DNA of 64,000 nt from Chloroflexales bacterium ZM16-3 (GCA_004138175.2 RYFE02000006.1:156543-220542), one strand, 5' to 3'. Counted from the stretch's first letter, positions 23,548-33,240 are shown. Notes: generated by a model not told the origin, from the sequence alone. Numbers and translations: made by a program.

Positions 23548-24453
23548 ATGCAGCATCCGACCCTGACGGCGATCATCGGCCCGACTGCCGTGGGCAAGAC
23601 GGCCCTTGCCATCGCCATGGCCCGCCGCATCGGCGGCGAGATCATCTCGGCCGACTCGCGGCAGATCTACCGGCACATGGATATTGGCACGGCCAAGCCG
23701 ACCCCTGCGGAGCGGGCGGCCGCGCCGCATCACATGGTCGATATCCGCGACCCCGACGAGGAGTTCTCGCTGGCGACATACCAGGATCTCGCCACGGCAT
23801 CCATCGCCGACATTATCGCCAGGGGGCGCGCGCCGCTGCTCGTGGGCGGCACCGGCCAGTACCTCGCCGCGCTGCTAGAGGGCTGGCAGATCCCGCGCGT
23901 GCCGCCCCAGCCTGAGCTGCGGGCCGACCTAGAGCGCCAGGCAGCCGAGCGGGGCGGCGCGGCGCTGCACGCCCGGCTGGCCGAGGTGGACCCCGCCGCC
24001 GCCGCGCAGATCGCTCCCTCCAACCTGCGCCGGGTCATCCGCGCCCTAGAGGTCTACCTTGTGAGCGGCGAGCCGATCTCGGCCCAGCAGACGCGGGTGC
24101 CACCGCCCTATGCCATCCGCACGATCTGGCTCCAGCGCGGGCGCGAGGAGATCTACCGCCGCGCCGATGCGCGCGTAGACGCGATGCTGGCCGCTGGGCT
24201 GGCCGATGAGGTGTCCAGCCTGCGCGCCAGCGGCTATGGATGGGAACTGCCCTCGATGTCGAGCCTCGGCTACATCCAGCTGCGCCCTTACATCGAGGGC
24301 GAGGCATCGCTTGATGCCTGCGTCGAGCGGCTCAAGTTCGACACCCACAGCTTCATCCGCCGCCAGGGCTCCTGGTTCCGCCGCCTGCCCAACGTCGAGG
24401 AGTGGACGCCGGAGATGGCGCAATGGCAGGGGCTGATCGCCAATGTACGATAG
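23548..24453 (+). CDS. miaA: tRNA dimethylallyltransferase
   Basis: 301 residues, usual length. P-loop IIGPTAVGKTAL (9-20), ISADSRQIYRHMDIGTAKP, PHHMVDIRDPDEEFSLATYQ and LVGGTGQYLAALLEGW are the diagnostic MiaA blocks, and SLGYIQLRPYIEG is near the end. It adds a dimethylallyl group to A37 of tRNAs that read UNN codons. I chose the ATG at 23548 (AAGGGA just upstream) instead of an in-frame ATG 25 codons earlier, because the P-loop normally lies within the first 15 residues. Confidence 0.95.
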   Translation: MQHPTLTAIIGPTAVGKTALAIAMARRIGGEIISADSRQIYRHMDIGTAKPTPAERAAAPHHMVDIRDPDEEFSLATYQDLATASIADIIARGRAPLLVGGTGQYLAALLEGWQIPRVPPQPELRADLERQAAERGGAALHARLAEVDPAAAAQIAPSNLRRVIRALEVYLVSGEPISAQQTRVPPPYAIRTIWLQRGREEIYRRADARVDAMLAAGLADEVSSLRASGYGWELPSMSSLGYIQLRPYIEGEASLDACVERLKFDTHSFIRRQGSWFRRLPNVEEWTPEMAQWQGLIANVR

Positions 24454-24670
24454 GCATACATACTATCGGAGGTAGCAGCGAACAGGCAGAAGTACTATTG
24501 TCGGGAAAGTTAGCGTATGGTTAAATTAGATTACGACCTATGCGCGTAGGTTTAACAGAACATTGCATGATCGTGGGCGGACACCCTACCCAACACTCCA
24601 CCAGGCGTCACACGCAATCAGCACACCATCGTTGCGATCCCCAATCATCACGTATGGCAGGATTGCTTGT

Positions 24671-25333
24671 ATGCCTCTCTCTGTTACGCGTCCATTCCTC
24701 ACACCGTCGAATGACTCATCTACCATAACAACCTTCTGCGCACTCCTCGCAATGAGTCACGCCCTAGAGGACGTGGTGCGCCAGGGGCTACCCGGCGCCC
24801 AGATCGCGGCGGGCTTTCAGCATCTCTCGGCATTCCGCCCAGAAGAGCAGCGCTACCGCCAGATCGCGGCGGCGGGCGCGCGGATCTGGGTCTGCGCCGT
24901 TGTTGATGAGACCCCTCCCGAAATCGAGGGCATCACCTTCGCGCCAGTCAACCCCGAGTGGCCCGTGGCCGATGAGTGGTTTGTGGTTGTGAATGCCCCC
25001 GGCTTTGCTAGCGCCCTTTTGGCGACGGAGGTCTCCAATGGCTTCCGCAGCAAGGATCGCTCCTTCCAGACAATGTTTACCAGCGACCCGCGCCTCGTCA
25101 ACGCGATCTGCCGCAGCCTAGATATCGAGCTCGATCTGCACATCGAGATCCCCGCTACGCGCGACCCCGAGGCCCAGCAGATCAACCTTCGGCGCTTTAA
25201 CCGGCTAGCCCTGGAGTATCAGGAGCGCCAGATGTTGCGCCACACAACCCCCATTGCCATCGCTCCAAGCTGGGCACCCTCACTCACCCCCGGTCGCTAC
25301 TTTGGCGAGCGAGAGCTCGGCGGCACCGAGTAG
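24671..25333 (+). CDS. DICT-domain sensory protein
   Basis: About 220 residues. The stretch from MSHALEDVV (24752) onwards, with AAGFQHLSAFRPEEQRYRQ, ARIWVCAVVDE and EWFVVVNAPGFASALLATE, matches the DICT sensory domain found with diguanylate cyclases and two-component proteins. Here it stands alone with a short C-terminal helix and no output domain, so a partner protein is implied. The 217 bp after miaA carry no recognisable gene. Starts at 24671 (AGGA upstream) and 24752 are both possible. Confidence 0.65.
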   Translation: MPLSVTRPFLTPSNDSSTITTFCALLAMSHALEDVVRQGLPGAQIAAGFQHLSAFRPEEQRYRQIAAAGARIWVCAVVDETPPEIEGITFAPVNPEWPVADEWFVVVNAPGFASALLATEVSNGFRSKDRSFQTMFTSDPRLVNAICRSLDIELDLHIEIPATRDPEAQQINLRRFNRLALEYQERQMLRHTTPIAIAPSWAPSLTPGRYFGERELGGTE

Positions 25334-25343
25334 GAGTGGTGGC

Positions 25344-26762
25344 TCACTTCCCCCCGAAGCCCTCGCGGATCACCCGCAGACCCTCAAGGATCCAGGGGTC
25401 GGCCTCCTCACTATAGCGCGTCCAGTCCTGGTTGAGTACAATATCCGGCTGAACGCCGACCCCCTCCAGGTTCTGGCCGTCGCGCAGGCGGAAGCCCTCC
25501 TGGGCGACCCAGAGACGGGCACCGCCAGTCAGATCATAGGAGTAGATCGTCTCGGTGTTGCCCGCAGAGGGCGCGCCGATCACGATTGCGCCAACCTCGT
25601 GCTGGAGGATACCGGCCAGCAGTTCGGCGTACGACGCCGTGCCGCCGTCGATCAGCACCACCAGCGGCACCCCGCGCAGGTCGGGCGAGGTCTCACCGCT
25701 GATCTCCAGGGGCGTATCGCCCTGGCGGCTGAAGAAGTCGCCGACGTGGCCGCGCACAAAGTGTCCGAGCAGGCCGGTGAGCACTGCGCGCCAGCCGCCG
25801 GGGTTGCGCCGGAGGTCGATAATCAGGCCATTCAGCCGACCGCTGCTGCTCATCATGTCGAGCGATTCGGCGGCATGGTCTGCCATATCGTTTACCCAGA
25901 GCGTCGTCACCTCCAGGTATCCCACATGATCCGGCAGCATACGGGCTTCAGGCGTGATCCGCCCCTCAACAAGCCGACGGGTGAGCACCATGTCGCGGCT
26001 GGCCTCGCCAGGCCGCACCACAGTGATCCGCACCTTACTGCCCGCCGGCCCCTGGATGTCGGCCTTCGTGTAGAAGACCCCATCCACCGCCACGATCCGG
26101 TCACGCGCCCGCAGACCAGCCCGGTCGGCCGGGCTGTCGGGAAAGACATGCTGAATCAGCAGCGAGTCGGTCAGTGGCAGGGCGATCACCCCGATCCCAA
26201 CCTGCTCGTCGAGGCCGCTGCTCAGCACATCCTCGCGCTTTGCCGCGCTCGGGGCCAGCACGCGCGAGTGGTTATCGTCCAGCCGCTCAACCATTGTATT
26301 TAGCAGGCGGTAGAACGCCTCATCGCTCTGGGCCTGCTCGACCAGCGGCATAAACTCCTCGCGCACGGCGGCCCAGTCTATGCCACGAAAGTCGGCGTAG
26401 AGATAGTTGTCATTCACCGTCGTCCAGACCTCGGCCAAGATCTGCTGCCGCACCAGCGCGGGGATGCTCGTGGGTGTCAGGTCGGCAGTTGGCACAGGCG
26501 GCGGATCTGTGGGCGTCGTTGTGGGTGAGGGCTTGGTCGTTGCGCTCGGCTGCGGGGTGGGATTGGGGGCGACCTCCTCGGGCGGGGCGGGGATCGCCGT
26601 GACCGCAGCGACAATTGCGATCGGTGTTCCGGTCGGGCGCTCGGGGGTGCGGGCCGGGTTCGCGCCGCAGCCTATGACGATCATCGACGCAGCCACTAGT
26701 GCCGCGCCGCGCTGCCAGAATCGCCATAGTCCCTGCGAGTCACGCGTCATCCTGTTGCCCAT
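25344..26762 (-). CDS. S41-family protease lipoprotein (CtpA-like)
   Basis: 472 residues. Lipoprotein signal with lipobox VIGC at residue 32, a Thr/Pro linker (40-105), an N-terminal helical region, a PDZ domain (about 180-265: LIQHVFPDSPADRAGLRARDRI) and the S41 catalytic domain. The nucleophile region reads IDGGTASYAELLAGIL, and LIIDLRRNPGGW is the family strand. The Lys of the CtpA Ser-Lys dyad is not where I expect it (GAPSAGNTET), so the catalytic set is uncertain. It is 24 bp downstream of a penicillin-binding protein on the same strand, suggesting cell-envelope proteolysis. Confidence 0.83.
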   Translation of the reverse strand: MGNRMTRDSQGLWRFWQRGAALVAASMIVIGCGANPARTPERPTGTPIAIVAAVTAIPAPPEEVAPNPTPQPSATTKPSPTTTPTDPPPVPTADLTPTSIPALVRQQILAEVWTTVNDNYLYADFRGIDWAAVREEFMPLVEQAQSDEAFYRLLNTMVERLDDNHSRVLAPSAAKREDVLSSGLDEQVGIGVIALPLTDSLLIQHVFPDSPADRAGLRARDRIVAVDGVFYTKADIQGPAGSKVRITVVRPGEASRDMVLTRRLVEGRITPEARMLPDHVGYLEVTTLWVNDMADHAAESLDMMSSSGRLNGLIIDLRRNPGGWRAVLTGLLGHFVRGHVGDFFSRQGDTPLEISGETSPDLRGVPLVVLIDGGTASYAELLAGILQHEVGAIVIGAPSAGNTETIYSYDLTGGARLWVAQEGFRLRDGQNLEGVGVQPDIVLNQDWTRYSEEADPWILEGLRVIREGFGGK

Positions 26763-26786
26763 CGCCCTATCGCCCTGTGACGTAGA

Positions 26787-28514
26787 TCACTCTGTCGCAA
26801 AGGCCGCCGCCAGCACCTCGCCGGCCAAACGTGCGCCAACGCTACTTCCTTCGCCACCACTCTCAACCATCACCGCAATAGCAAATCGCGGCTTCTCTAG
26901 CGGTGCCAACGCGATAAACCAGGCGTGTGGCGGCGCGCCCGGCACATGCTCTGCCGTCCCAGACTTCCCCCCCACCGCGATCCCCGGCACATACTCACTC
27001 ACCGACCGGCCGAAGCCGTAGCGAGCCACCGCCGACATGTCCGCCTGCATTATCTTCGCGATCGCCGCCGACATCGCCCGGCGGATCGGCCGCGCCGACT
27101 GCTCGACGATCAGGCTGCCGTCGGGTCGGGTGATCTTCTGCACCAGGTAGGGCCGCATCATCACGCCATCGTTGGCGATCGCCGCTGTCATCATCGCCAT
27201 CTCTAGCGGGGTGACAAGCAGCTGTCCCTGTCCATAGCCGGTGTCGGCCATACCGCGCGGCTGGTTCAGGAACCCCGGGTCAACATACAGCAGGCTCGCC
27301 GCCGTCGGCAGGTCGGAGAACTCGCCATAGAGCGAGGGCGCCTTCTGCGGCGGGTAGATGTCGAACTGGCGGGCCGTGTCGCCGAACAAGTCGGGGCCGA
27401 GGCGCACCGCATACTGGGCGAACGCCGTGTTGCACGAGTAGGCGTAGACCTTCTCCAGGCTCGCCGGGTCGCCGGTGAGGGACGAGAGGTTATCCACCGC
27501 ATTCACCACCGGTGGCGCGCTCGGGTCGGGCCGGTACTCCTGCGGGCAGGTGATGCTGTTCGGCTGAGCGACGCCCTGGTGCTCTAGGGCGGAGATCGCC
27601 GTCAGCGTCTTAAATGTCGATCCGGGCGGGTAAAGGCCCTGAGATGGCCGGTTTAGCAGGGGCTGCCCGGCGCTATCGGCGTTGATCTGCGACCAGTAGG
27701 CTGCGATGCGGGCGTTCTCCACATCCCAGTCAGCCGCGCTCGGGTCGAAGCTCAGGCCGCGCGGGTCGAACCCCGGCTGCGAGACCATCGCCAGCACCGC
27801 GCCGGTGCGCGGGTCGAGCACCACAACCGAGCCGCTGCGCCCATTCAGCGCCTGCGCCGCCCGAGCCTGTAGGTCGGCGTTCAGGGTCAGCACCAGCCGG
27901 TTGCCGCGCCGCTCCCCGCCGACAAACTGCTCCTGGATGCGCTGGATCTCATTGCCGCGATCGCCAGTCAGGTAGGCGGAGTAGGTTGCCTCTAGGCCGC
28001 TCTGGCCGTAGCGCGTGCTGAAGAAGCCGAGGATATTGCTAAATGCGGTCGGGTCGTAGCTGTTCACCAGGGGGTAGGTGCGGCGGGCGAAGTCGCCAAC
28101 CGGCTCGCTATCGGCCAGCACAGTGCCGCGCCGGTCGACGATCTGGCCGCGCAGCACCCGCTGCGAGTCGAGCACGGGGCGCACATTGCTCGTGGTGCTG
28201 CCATCGGCACCGACCGCGACGTAGTTATAGATCGCGTCGGCCTGGACGAACTGCTGGCGCAGCAGCTGGAGGCTGAGCAGGCCGAAGCCCACCAGGATCA
28301 CCAGCCCAACATTATAGACGCTGCGGGGGATGCCGCGCGGCGCGACCGGCTGGCTCAGCCAGCCAGCCAGCCCGATCAGCGGTGCCGACGCCCAGAGACA
28401 GATCAGCCAGCGGACATCGGCCTCGACTGGCTGGAAAATCCCGTAGCTGACCAGGGCCAGTGCAGCCAACGCAAGACCGGCGCGCAGTATTGATCGTGCC
28501 CCCCATAAGCCCAT
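26787..28514 (-). CDS. Class B penicillin-binding protein (PbpA/FtsI-like transpeptidase)
   Basis: About 575 residues. N-terminal membrane segments (about 8-100), a dimerisation region with LRGQIVDRRGTVLADS, then the transpeptidase domain with all three active-site motifs: PPGSTFKTL (SxxK), YSCNTAF (SxN) and VGGKSGTAEH (KSGT). It cross-links peptidoglycan stem peptides. GYGQGQLLVTPLEMA is also typical of the class. Two or more N-terminal membrane segments resemble the MrdA/PbpA-related proteins of thin-walled Chloroflexi. The start is uncertain: ATG at 28514 (used) or 28565, neither with a strong ribosome-binding site. Confidence 0.9.
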   Translation of the reverse strand: MGLWGARSILRAGLALAALALVSYGIFQPVEADVRWLICLWASAPLIGLAGWLSQPVAPRGIPRSVYNVGLVILVGFGLLSLQLLRQQFVQADAIYNYVAVGADGSTTSNVRPVLDSQRVLRGQIVDRRGTVLADSEPVGDFARRTYPLVNSYDPTAFSNILGFFSTRYGQSGLEATYSAYLTGDRGNEIQRIQEQFVGGERRGNRLVLTLNADLQARAAQALNGRSGSVVVLDPRTGAVLAMVSQPGFDPRGLSFDPSAADWDVENARIAAYWSQINADSAGQPLLNRPSQGLYPPGSTFKTLTAISALEHQGVAQPNSITCPQEYRPDPSAPPVVNAVDNLSSLTGDPASLEKVYAYSCNTAFAQYAVRLGPDLFGDTARQFDIYPPQKAPSLYGEFSDLPTAASLLYVDPGFLNQPRGMADTGYGQGQLLVTPLEMAMMTAAIANDGVMMRPYLVQKITRPDGSLIVEQSARPIRRAMSAAIAKIMQADMSAVARYGFGRSVSEYVPGIAVGGKSGTAEHVPGAPPHAWFIALAPLEKPRFAIAVMVESGGEGSSVGARLAGEVLAAAFATE

Positions 28515-28620
28515 TGTTCTTGTCTCAAAAAAGAAATGGCCTGAGACACACAGCGTGCCAGGCATACACCAATCCTAATTATACTATACGTCCTCGTGGA
28601 GGGCAGGGCCAAACTGAGGT

Positions 28621-29772
28621 TTAGGCATCAAGCGGCAGCGTGGCGCGCAGCGTCACGCCGCCGCTCTCGCCCTCGAAGACCGCAAGCTGGCCGTCGAGCT
28701 CAGCGAGGCGATAGCGCACTGCCCGCAGGGCGTGCATTCCCGGTCGCTCGTAGGTGCCATCAAGCAGACCGACCCCATCATCCTGAACTGCCAGGGTGAC
28801 GGCCTGAGGCTCAAACGAGATCGTGATCATCGCGCTGTGGGCGTGGGCGTGCTGGTTGATATTCAGCAGCGCCTCGTGCGCCGTACGCAGCAGAACGCTG
28901 TGCTGGGCACCGCTGAGCGGTCGGACAGCGCCCAGGGTCGTCAGCTGCATTGCGACAGTGCTCTGTCGTCCGATGTTCAGCGCCAGCTGGTCGATCTCGG
29001 CGGGGAAGGAAAGCTCCTCGCTCGGCGTTGGGTCGAAGATCGCGTGACGGGCCGCCTCTGATCGCGGTGCTGGCTCCATCTGAGAAGCTGTACGCTGCGG
29101 TGCAGCTGCCCCTCCGGCGCGCATACTCGCATCGCTCTCAAGATCTGCAAAGATGCTCAAGCGCAGCAGATGATCGCTCCCATCACCACCTGCCGCCCGC
29201 CGCCCGCCGCCCATCGTCTGTCGCTGGCCAGCCAGTGAGCCGGGGTGTTCACTGTGGCCCAACAACTGCCTGAGCAGCGCCCAGGCGCACACAAATGCAA
29301 GGGGAGCCACCGCGCGAAACCCCACCAGCGCCAGATTTATCGTATCGCCAGACGACATCTGCTGGAGCAGAAGGCAGCTACTATCGAGGAAGCTAAAGAC
29401 GACCCCGGCGATAATCGCCGTGCGCCAGCCGCCCAGCAGCGTGGGCAGCACCAGCGCGCCGAGGGCATATGGCAGAAATGGGAGCGCCCCGCCCCCGCCC
29501 AGCCAGACCACCGCGATCCCGGCGAGCACATCCAGCAGCATCACCGCCGGGCGCCGTCGCGCCAGACGCACATAGCCATGGGCCATGGCGGTGGCCGCTA
29601 CCGTGATCACCCCGAGCAGCAGCAGGATACCCGCATCGCGGGGGAGGCTATCCAACGCGCGGCCGGGCACTGTCAGCGAGAGGCCAGCCACTGCCCAGGC
29701 GAGCCAGCGATAGCTGTAAAATGCGGTGTCGTCGTTCCAGCGGACGCGCCACTTATCCAGCGATACCTTCAC
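28621..29772 (-). CDS. Histidine-kinase-like membrane protein lacking a visible H-box
   Basis: About 383 residues from a GTG with AGGGAG upstream. Six hydrophobic segments occupy residues about 20-180. The C-terminal ~100 form a HATPase_c domain like that of NarX/DesK sensors: N-box AHEALLNINQHAHAHS and G-box VQDDGVGL. Between them there is only a low-complexity Gly/Ala/Arg/Gln-rich linker; the ARxIHD phosphoacceptor box and dimerisation helices found in the kinase at 47894 are absent. No response regulator is adjacent. It may bind ATP without classical phosphotransfer or be a decaying gene. Confidence 0.65.
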   Translation of the reverse strand: MKVSLDKWRVRWNDDTAFYSYRWLAWAVAGLSLTVPGRALDSLPRDAGILLLLGVITVAATAMAHGYVRLARRRPAVMLLDVLAGIAVVWLGGGGALPFLPYALGALVLPTLLGGWRTAIIAGVVFSFLDSSCLLLQQMSSGDTINLALVGFRAVAPLAFVCAWALLRQLLGHSEHPGSLAGQRQTMGGGRRAAGGDGSDHLLRLSIFADLESDASMRAGGAAAPQRTASQMEPAPRSEAARHAIFDPTPSEELSFPAEIDQLALNIGRQSTVAMQLTTLGAVRPLSGAQHSVLLRTAHEALLNINQHAHAHSAMITISFEPQAVTLAVQDDGVGLLDGTYERPGMHALRAVRYRLAELDGQLAVFEGESGGVTLRATLPLDA

Positions 29773-29882
29773 GGCGCTCCCTTTCACAGACGTGGAGCTG
29801 ATGAACAGGGGACAGCAAAACGCCACTTCAGGCTGGGGGCTTGCTACAGTTTAGCAGAAAGGTCGGACTACGGCAACCCTGA

Positions 29883-30740
29883 TCAGAGCACAAGCGTTGC
29901 GTACATAATCGCTAGAAAGAGCCCGCCGCCCAGCATCCCATACTCGATCACCAGGCGTCGGCTCATCCGCTCCTGGGCCTGGTGCTGAAGCAGGCTCACC
30001 GCCACATAAAAGATCACTAGCAGCAGCGTCCCTGCGATCAAGAAGGTCGTTGCCCAGTAGTTAAGCGGCCAGGTCGCCTCGGCCAGCGTCAGCCCCACCA
30101 GCGCAGAGAGAACGAAGCCTCCAGATCGTGGCAGCCATGCCAGCAGCGCGTAGGATAGCAGCGTCGCCGTTGTGCCGATCAACGTCGCCGAATAGAGCGT
30201 GCGGAATCGTGTGTAGTAGACGGCGCTGAAGCAGCCGAAGGCCAGCAGGTAGGCGATCACCTGGAGCGTTATCTGCGCCCGCTGGCTCACCTCAGGCCGC
30301 CGATCCAGGGCGAAGTGCTGGGCCAGCAGCACAGCCAGCAGCGACCCGCCCGCCGCCACCAGGGCCATCGCGAATGCCGCCCCCTGGAGCGACCCGCTGA
30401 ACAGCCGGAAGAAGGCGAATGAGCCAACCACGCTGAACGACGGCAGGATCCAGAAGGCCGGTGCCACCTCGAAGCGCACAACCCCCAGGTTAATGATCGG
30501 CAGCGTGCGCGCCTGGATCTGCGGGTGCGAGCGCGCCAGCAGGTCGGCCCCTGCGCAGGTGATCACGACCAGCGAGGCGATCAGAAACCACGATAGCGTG
30601 ATCGTCGGCAGGTCGCCGCCAAGGACGATCCGCAGCGTATTCGGATTCCCATCCACCAGAAAGATCACCGCGAGCCCGATCAGAATGACAAAGACGAGCG
30701 AGACGATCCGATCATAGCGCGGTTGTGGTGAGGTCATCAT
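29883..30740 (-). CDS. Polytopic membrane protein of unknown function
   Basis: 285 residues with about eight to nine hydrophobic segments spread over the full length and very few charged residues. No family recognised. It begins MMTSPQPRYDRIV and the two Met codons are both possible starts. It lies 110 bp upstream of the kinase-like gene on the same strand and is divergent from marR, so it may be a MarR target. Confidence 0.7.
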   Translation of the reverse strand: MMTSPQPRYDRIVSLVFVILIGLAVIFLVDGNPNTLRIVLGGDLPTITLSWFLIASLVVITCAGADLLARSHPQIQARTLPIINLGVVRFEVAPAFWILPSFSVVGSFAFFRLFSGSLQGAAFAMALVAAGGSLLAVLLAQHFALDRRPEVSQRAQITLQVIAYLLAFGCFSAVYYTRFRTLYSATLIGTTATLLSYALLAWLPRSGGFVLSALVGLTLAEATWPLNYWATTFLIAGTLLLVIFYVAVSLLQHQAQERMSRRLVIEYGMLGGGLFLAIMYATLVL

Positions 30741-30803
30741 GATTATTTCGGCCTGTGGTGCTTATCTGCACACGTTCATCCTGTGCATCGATGTGACATA
30801 AGG

Positions 30804-30832
30804 TTGACACCAATAGTACAGCATGATATATT
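30804..30832 (+). promoter_or_regulatory. Predicted marR promoter
   Basis: TTGACA (30804-30809), 17 bp, TATATT (30827-30832), in an AT-rich divergent gap. A MarR operator would be expected here; I see no convincing palindrome. Confidence 0.65.
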
Positions 30833-30928
30833 TTTTCTATAGAAACGAATCATATTGTTACGCACACGGCTGGCCTGGAGCAGCGCCCACCGATAGCCTC
30901 TCACGCTCATCTACCTGAGGTCTCGATC

Positions 30929-31414
30929 ATGAGCTTCCCTCAAGACATCTCCGAGCAAGACGCAGCCCCCATCGAGATTGAGTTTGAGGCGTACACGCTG
31001 CTCCGCCAAGTCAACTCGATGCTAGAGACCTATAACCGCTACGACCTGCGCAGCGAAGAGCTGACAATGCCGCAGTTTCTGATCCTCACCTACGCCACCC
31101 CGGTAGGTGTGCCGCTGAGCGCCATCAGCAGCCGCATGCTCTGCGACAACAGCAACCTCACGGGGATCGTCGAGCGGCTGATCAGCAAGGGCTATGTTGA
31201 GCGACGGCCCAACCCGCAAGATCGCCGGGTGAGCCTGATCTGCCTCACGACCGCAGGTGCCGAGAAGCTGCGGCGGATCAAGCCCCGCCACCACGCCCGC
31301 GTCAGCCGGCGTATGCGCAGCCTCGCCCCGTCAGAGGTGGCCCAGCTGCACAACCTCCTCCAGATGCTCTTTCAGGGTCTCCAGGAGCAGCCCAGCGGCG
31401 ACTCCACAGACTAG
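30929..31414 (+). CDS. MarR-family transcriptional regulator
   Basis: 161 residues. Winged-helix fold: the recognition helix region DNSNLTGIVERLISKGYVERR is followed by the wing PQDRRVSLICLTTAGAEKL, typical of MarR. N-terminal and C-terminal helices form the dimer interface. It probably represses its own gene and perhaps the divergent membrane protein. TGAGGT precedes the ATG, and a short terminator follows the stop. Confidence 0.9.
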   Translation: MSFPQDISEQDAAPIEIEFEAYTLLRQVNSMLETYNRYDLRSEELTMPQFLILTYATPVGVPLSAISSRMLCDNSNLTGIVERLISKGYVERRPNPQDRRVSLICLTTAGAEKLRRIKPRHHARVSRRMRSLAPSEVAQLHNLLQMLFQGLQEQPSGDSTD

Positions 31415-31430
31415 GCCCGAAGAGGCTGCA

Positions 31431-31452
31431 CAGAGGACAGTCCTCTGTTTTA
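31431..31452 (+). terminator. Terminator after marR
   Basis: CAGAGGA-CAG-TCCTCTG (31431-31447) followed by TTTTA. It overlaps the 3' end of the convergent gene. Confidence 0.7.
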
Positions 31453-31956
31453 CTGCATCTCTTCGCGTCGCTGAAGCTGCTCAGCGTTCTGGCGCTGCAC
31501 AAAGAGCGGTGGCACCGCGTAGATCGCCCGATCCAGATCTGTCACCTTCGTATCCACCTCGCCGAGCGACCAGCGACCGCCCTGCTTGATGATCTGCGTG
31601 CCAAAGCGCTGGGGCTTCCCGCTCGCCACAAGCCAGCGATCCCACGACATCGCCCGCAGCGTCCAGGCCCGCTCCTCGCCCATCTCGGTGGCCCGCCGGG
31701 CAAGCATACGCGCCATACTATAGTGCCCCTGCGTCTCGCCGCAGAGCATCACCCATGATGCGTGAAAGTGATCGCGTCCATTCTGCACGAGCCCGGCGCT
31801 GTACATGTCGATCACGCGCTGGCAGCGACGCCGCGACCCGGACATATCGACTGTTCCGGCCTGCGCCTCGATCGCCTCGCGCGCCATACGCGCCAGTTCT
31901 TCGCTTGGCTCCTCGCGCTCCGAGATCGGAGCCTCATCATTATCATCATCATCCAT
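31450..31956 (-). CDS. DUF6624-like hypothetical protein
   Basis: 168 residues, acidic N-terminus (MDDDDNDEAPISEREE). The C-terminal half contains AMSWDRWLVASGKPQRFGTQ followed by a Trp and DLDRAIYAVPPL, which resembles the DRI..GKPQRYGTQ pattern I associate with DUF6624 proteins, whose function is unknown. AGGAGG precedes the ATG at 31956. It follows the rnhB operon genes on the same strand. Confidence 0.65.
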   Translation of the reverse strand: MDDDDNDEAPISEREEPSEELARMAREAIEAQAGTVDMSGSRRRCQRVIDMYSAGLVQNGRDHFHASWVMLCGETQGHYSMARMLARRATEMGEERAWTLRAMSWDRWLVASGKPQRFGTQIIKQGGRWSLGEVDTKVTDLDRAIYAVPPLFVQRQNAEQLQRREEMQ

Positions 31957-32025
31957 AGGATCGTCCTCCTGCCGTTCCCTATGCGACGACACCGATATAG
32001 TCAGTGTACCACAGGAGTGAGCGGA

Positions 32026-32553
32026 CTACCCGGTGCGCGCAGCCCGCAGGTTGCGCTCAAAGCATGGCCGACACAGCGTTCGCATCTCGGGCTCGCCCCA
32101 TGCGCGCCGCCAGTACACGGTGAGCTTGCGGTCGGATCTCCCACAGCTTGCGCAGCGCTTCCCTGCGCGCCAGAACGCCAGTGTATAGCGCGGCCACCAG
32201 ATGTAGTCGAGCAGGAGGTGCAGGCTTAGCCCGATCATAATCGGACGTATGGCCGGGTGGCGTGAGGCGGCGACCCAGCCGGGCGTGAGCAGCAGGATCG
32301 GGTTGTGGAGCCACGAGCGCAGCGGGCCGTAGCGCGGGCGCGTATCTCCGTCTATGCCGGGGTCGTGGCGGTAGCGATTATAGGTCAGCGCGCCTGCCAC
32401 GCTCCAGTCGCCCGTCTGGAGCGCATAAAGCAGGAAGTGATCTACGTCAAGCAGGGTTCCGCCAAGCAGCAGCGCCGTCGCCCGCAGGGGCGAGCGCGGG
32501 TAGAGCGCGACGCCTGCGATGGCTGAGGTGATCGCGTGGGTGCGAAATCGCAT
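32026..32553 (-). CDS. YdjM-type membrane-bound metal-dependent hydrolase with C-terminal zinc-finger-like region
   Basis: 175 residues. N-terminal RTHAITSAIAG, GGTLLDVDHFLLYAL and SWLHNPILLL carry the His/Asp residues of the YdjM/YfhO-like integral-membrane hydrolase family (DUF457 group). At about 133-168 there is CASCGRSD..TLCRPCFE, two CxxC pairs likely to bind zinc. The function of the family is not well defined. It starts nine bp after the rnhB stop, so the two are co-transcribed. Confidence 0.7.
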   Translation of the reverse strand: MRFRTHAITSAIAGVALYPRSPLRATALLLGGTLLDVDHFLLYALQTGDWSVAGALTYNRYRHDPGIDGDTRPRYGPLRSWLHNPILLLTPGWVAASRHPAIRPIMIGLSLHLLLDYIWWPRYTLAFWRAGKRCASCGRSDRKLTVYWRRAWGEPEMRTLCRPCFERNLRAARTG

Positions 32554-32562
32554 AGGAAATAG

Positions 32563-33195
32563 TTAAACCTTCCGGGAAGGTAAAACCAGCAGCGGCCTGA
32601 AGGTGAGCCGGTGCAACGGGCACGGCCCATAGGCGACGAGTGCCCGCTGGTGCTGCGCCGTCCCGTAGCCCTTATGGGCGGCGAAGCCATAGGCTGGGTA
32701 GGCCATGTGAGCCGTCTGCATCAGCCGGTCGCGCGTCACCTTGGCAACCACCGAGGCCGCCGCGATCGAGAGGCAGCGCGAGTCGCCCTTGATCAGCACC
32801 TCCTGCGGCAGCGGCAGCTCGGGCAGCGGCAGGGCGTCGATCAGGAGCGCATCCACCGACAGCGGCAGGGCCAGGAGCGCGACCGTCATCGCCAGGCGTG
32901 TGGCGGGCACGATCCCGAAGGCATCGATCAGAAAGGCCGGGACAATGCCGAGGCCAACCCCCGCCGCGTGAGTGTAGATCAGCGCGTAGAGCCGCTCTCG
33001 CGCGGCTGCGGTCAGTTGCTTCGAGTCGTCCACGCCCGCGAGCAGCTCGGGGTGCGCCAGCGCCTCGGGCGATAGCGCCACCGCTGCGGCGACCACCGGG
33101 CCTGCCCAGCAGCCGCGTCCGGCCTCGTCGATCCCGGCCAGGGAGGCATGCCCTCGCGCTTGCAGCGCCCGTTCGTACTCAATCGTCGGTGCCAT
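32563..33195 (-). CDS. rnhB: Ribonuclease HII
   Basis: 210 residues. The active-site acidic residues are in [33 protein letters not shown], and [29 protein letters not shown] and HKGYGTAQH are further family blocks. It nicks RNA in RNA-DNA hybrids, including single ribonucleotides. It lies in the rplS-downstream operon, as in many bacteria. Confidence 0.95.
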   Translation of the reverse strand: MAPTIEYERALQARGHASLAGIDEAGRGCWAGPVVAAAVALSPEALAHPELLAGVDDSKQLTAAARERLYALIYTHAAGVGLGIVPAFLIDAFGIVPATRLAMTVALLALPLSVDALLIDALPLPELPLPQEVLIKGDSRCLSIAAASVVAKVTRDRLMQTAHMAYPAYGFAAHKGYGTAQHQRALVAYGPCPLHRLTFRPLLVLPSRKV

Positions 33196-33240
33196 AGCTC
33201 AATGCAACATGCACATCTGCACTTATTCGCTTATTCGTTG

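Noticed and set aside
29245..29988. Plus-strand frame opposite the kinase-like gene
   Set aside because: Low-complexity His/Arg/Gln product; the minus strand has a membrane region and HATPase motifs.
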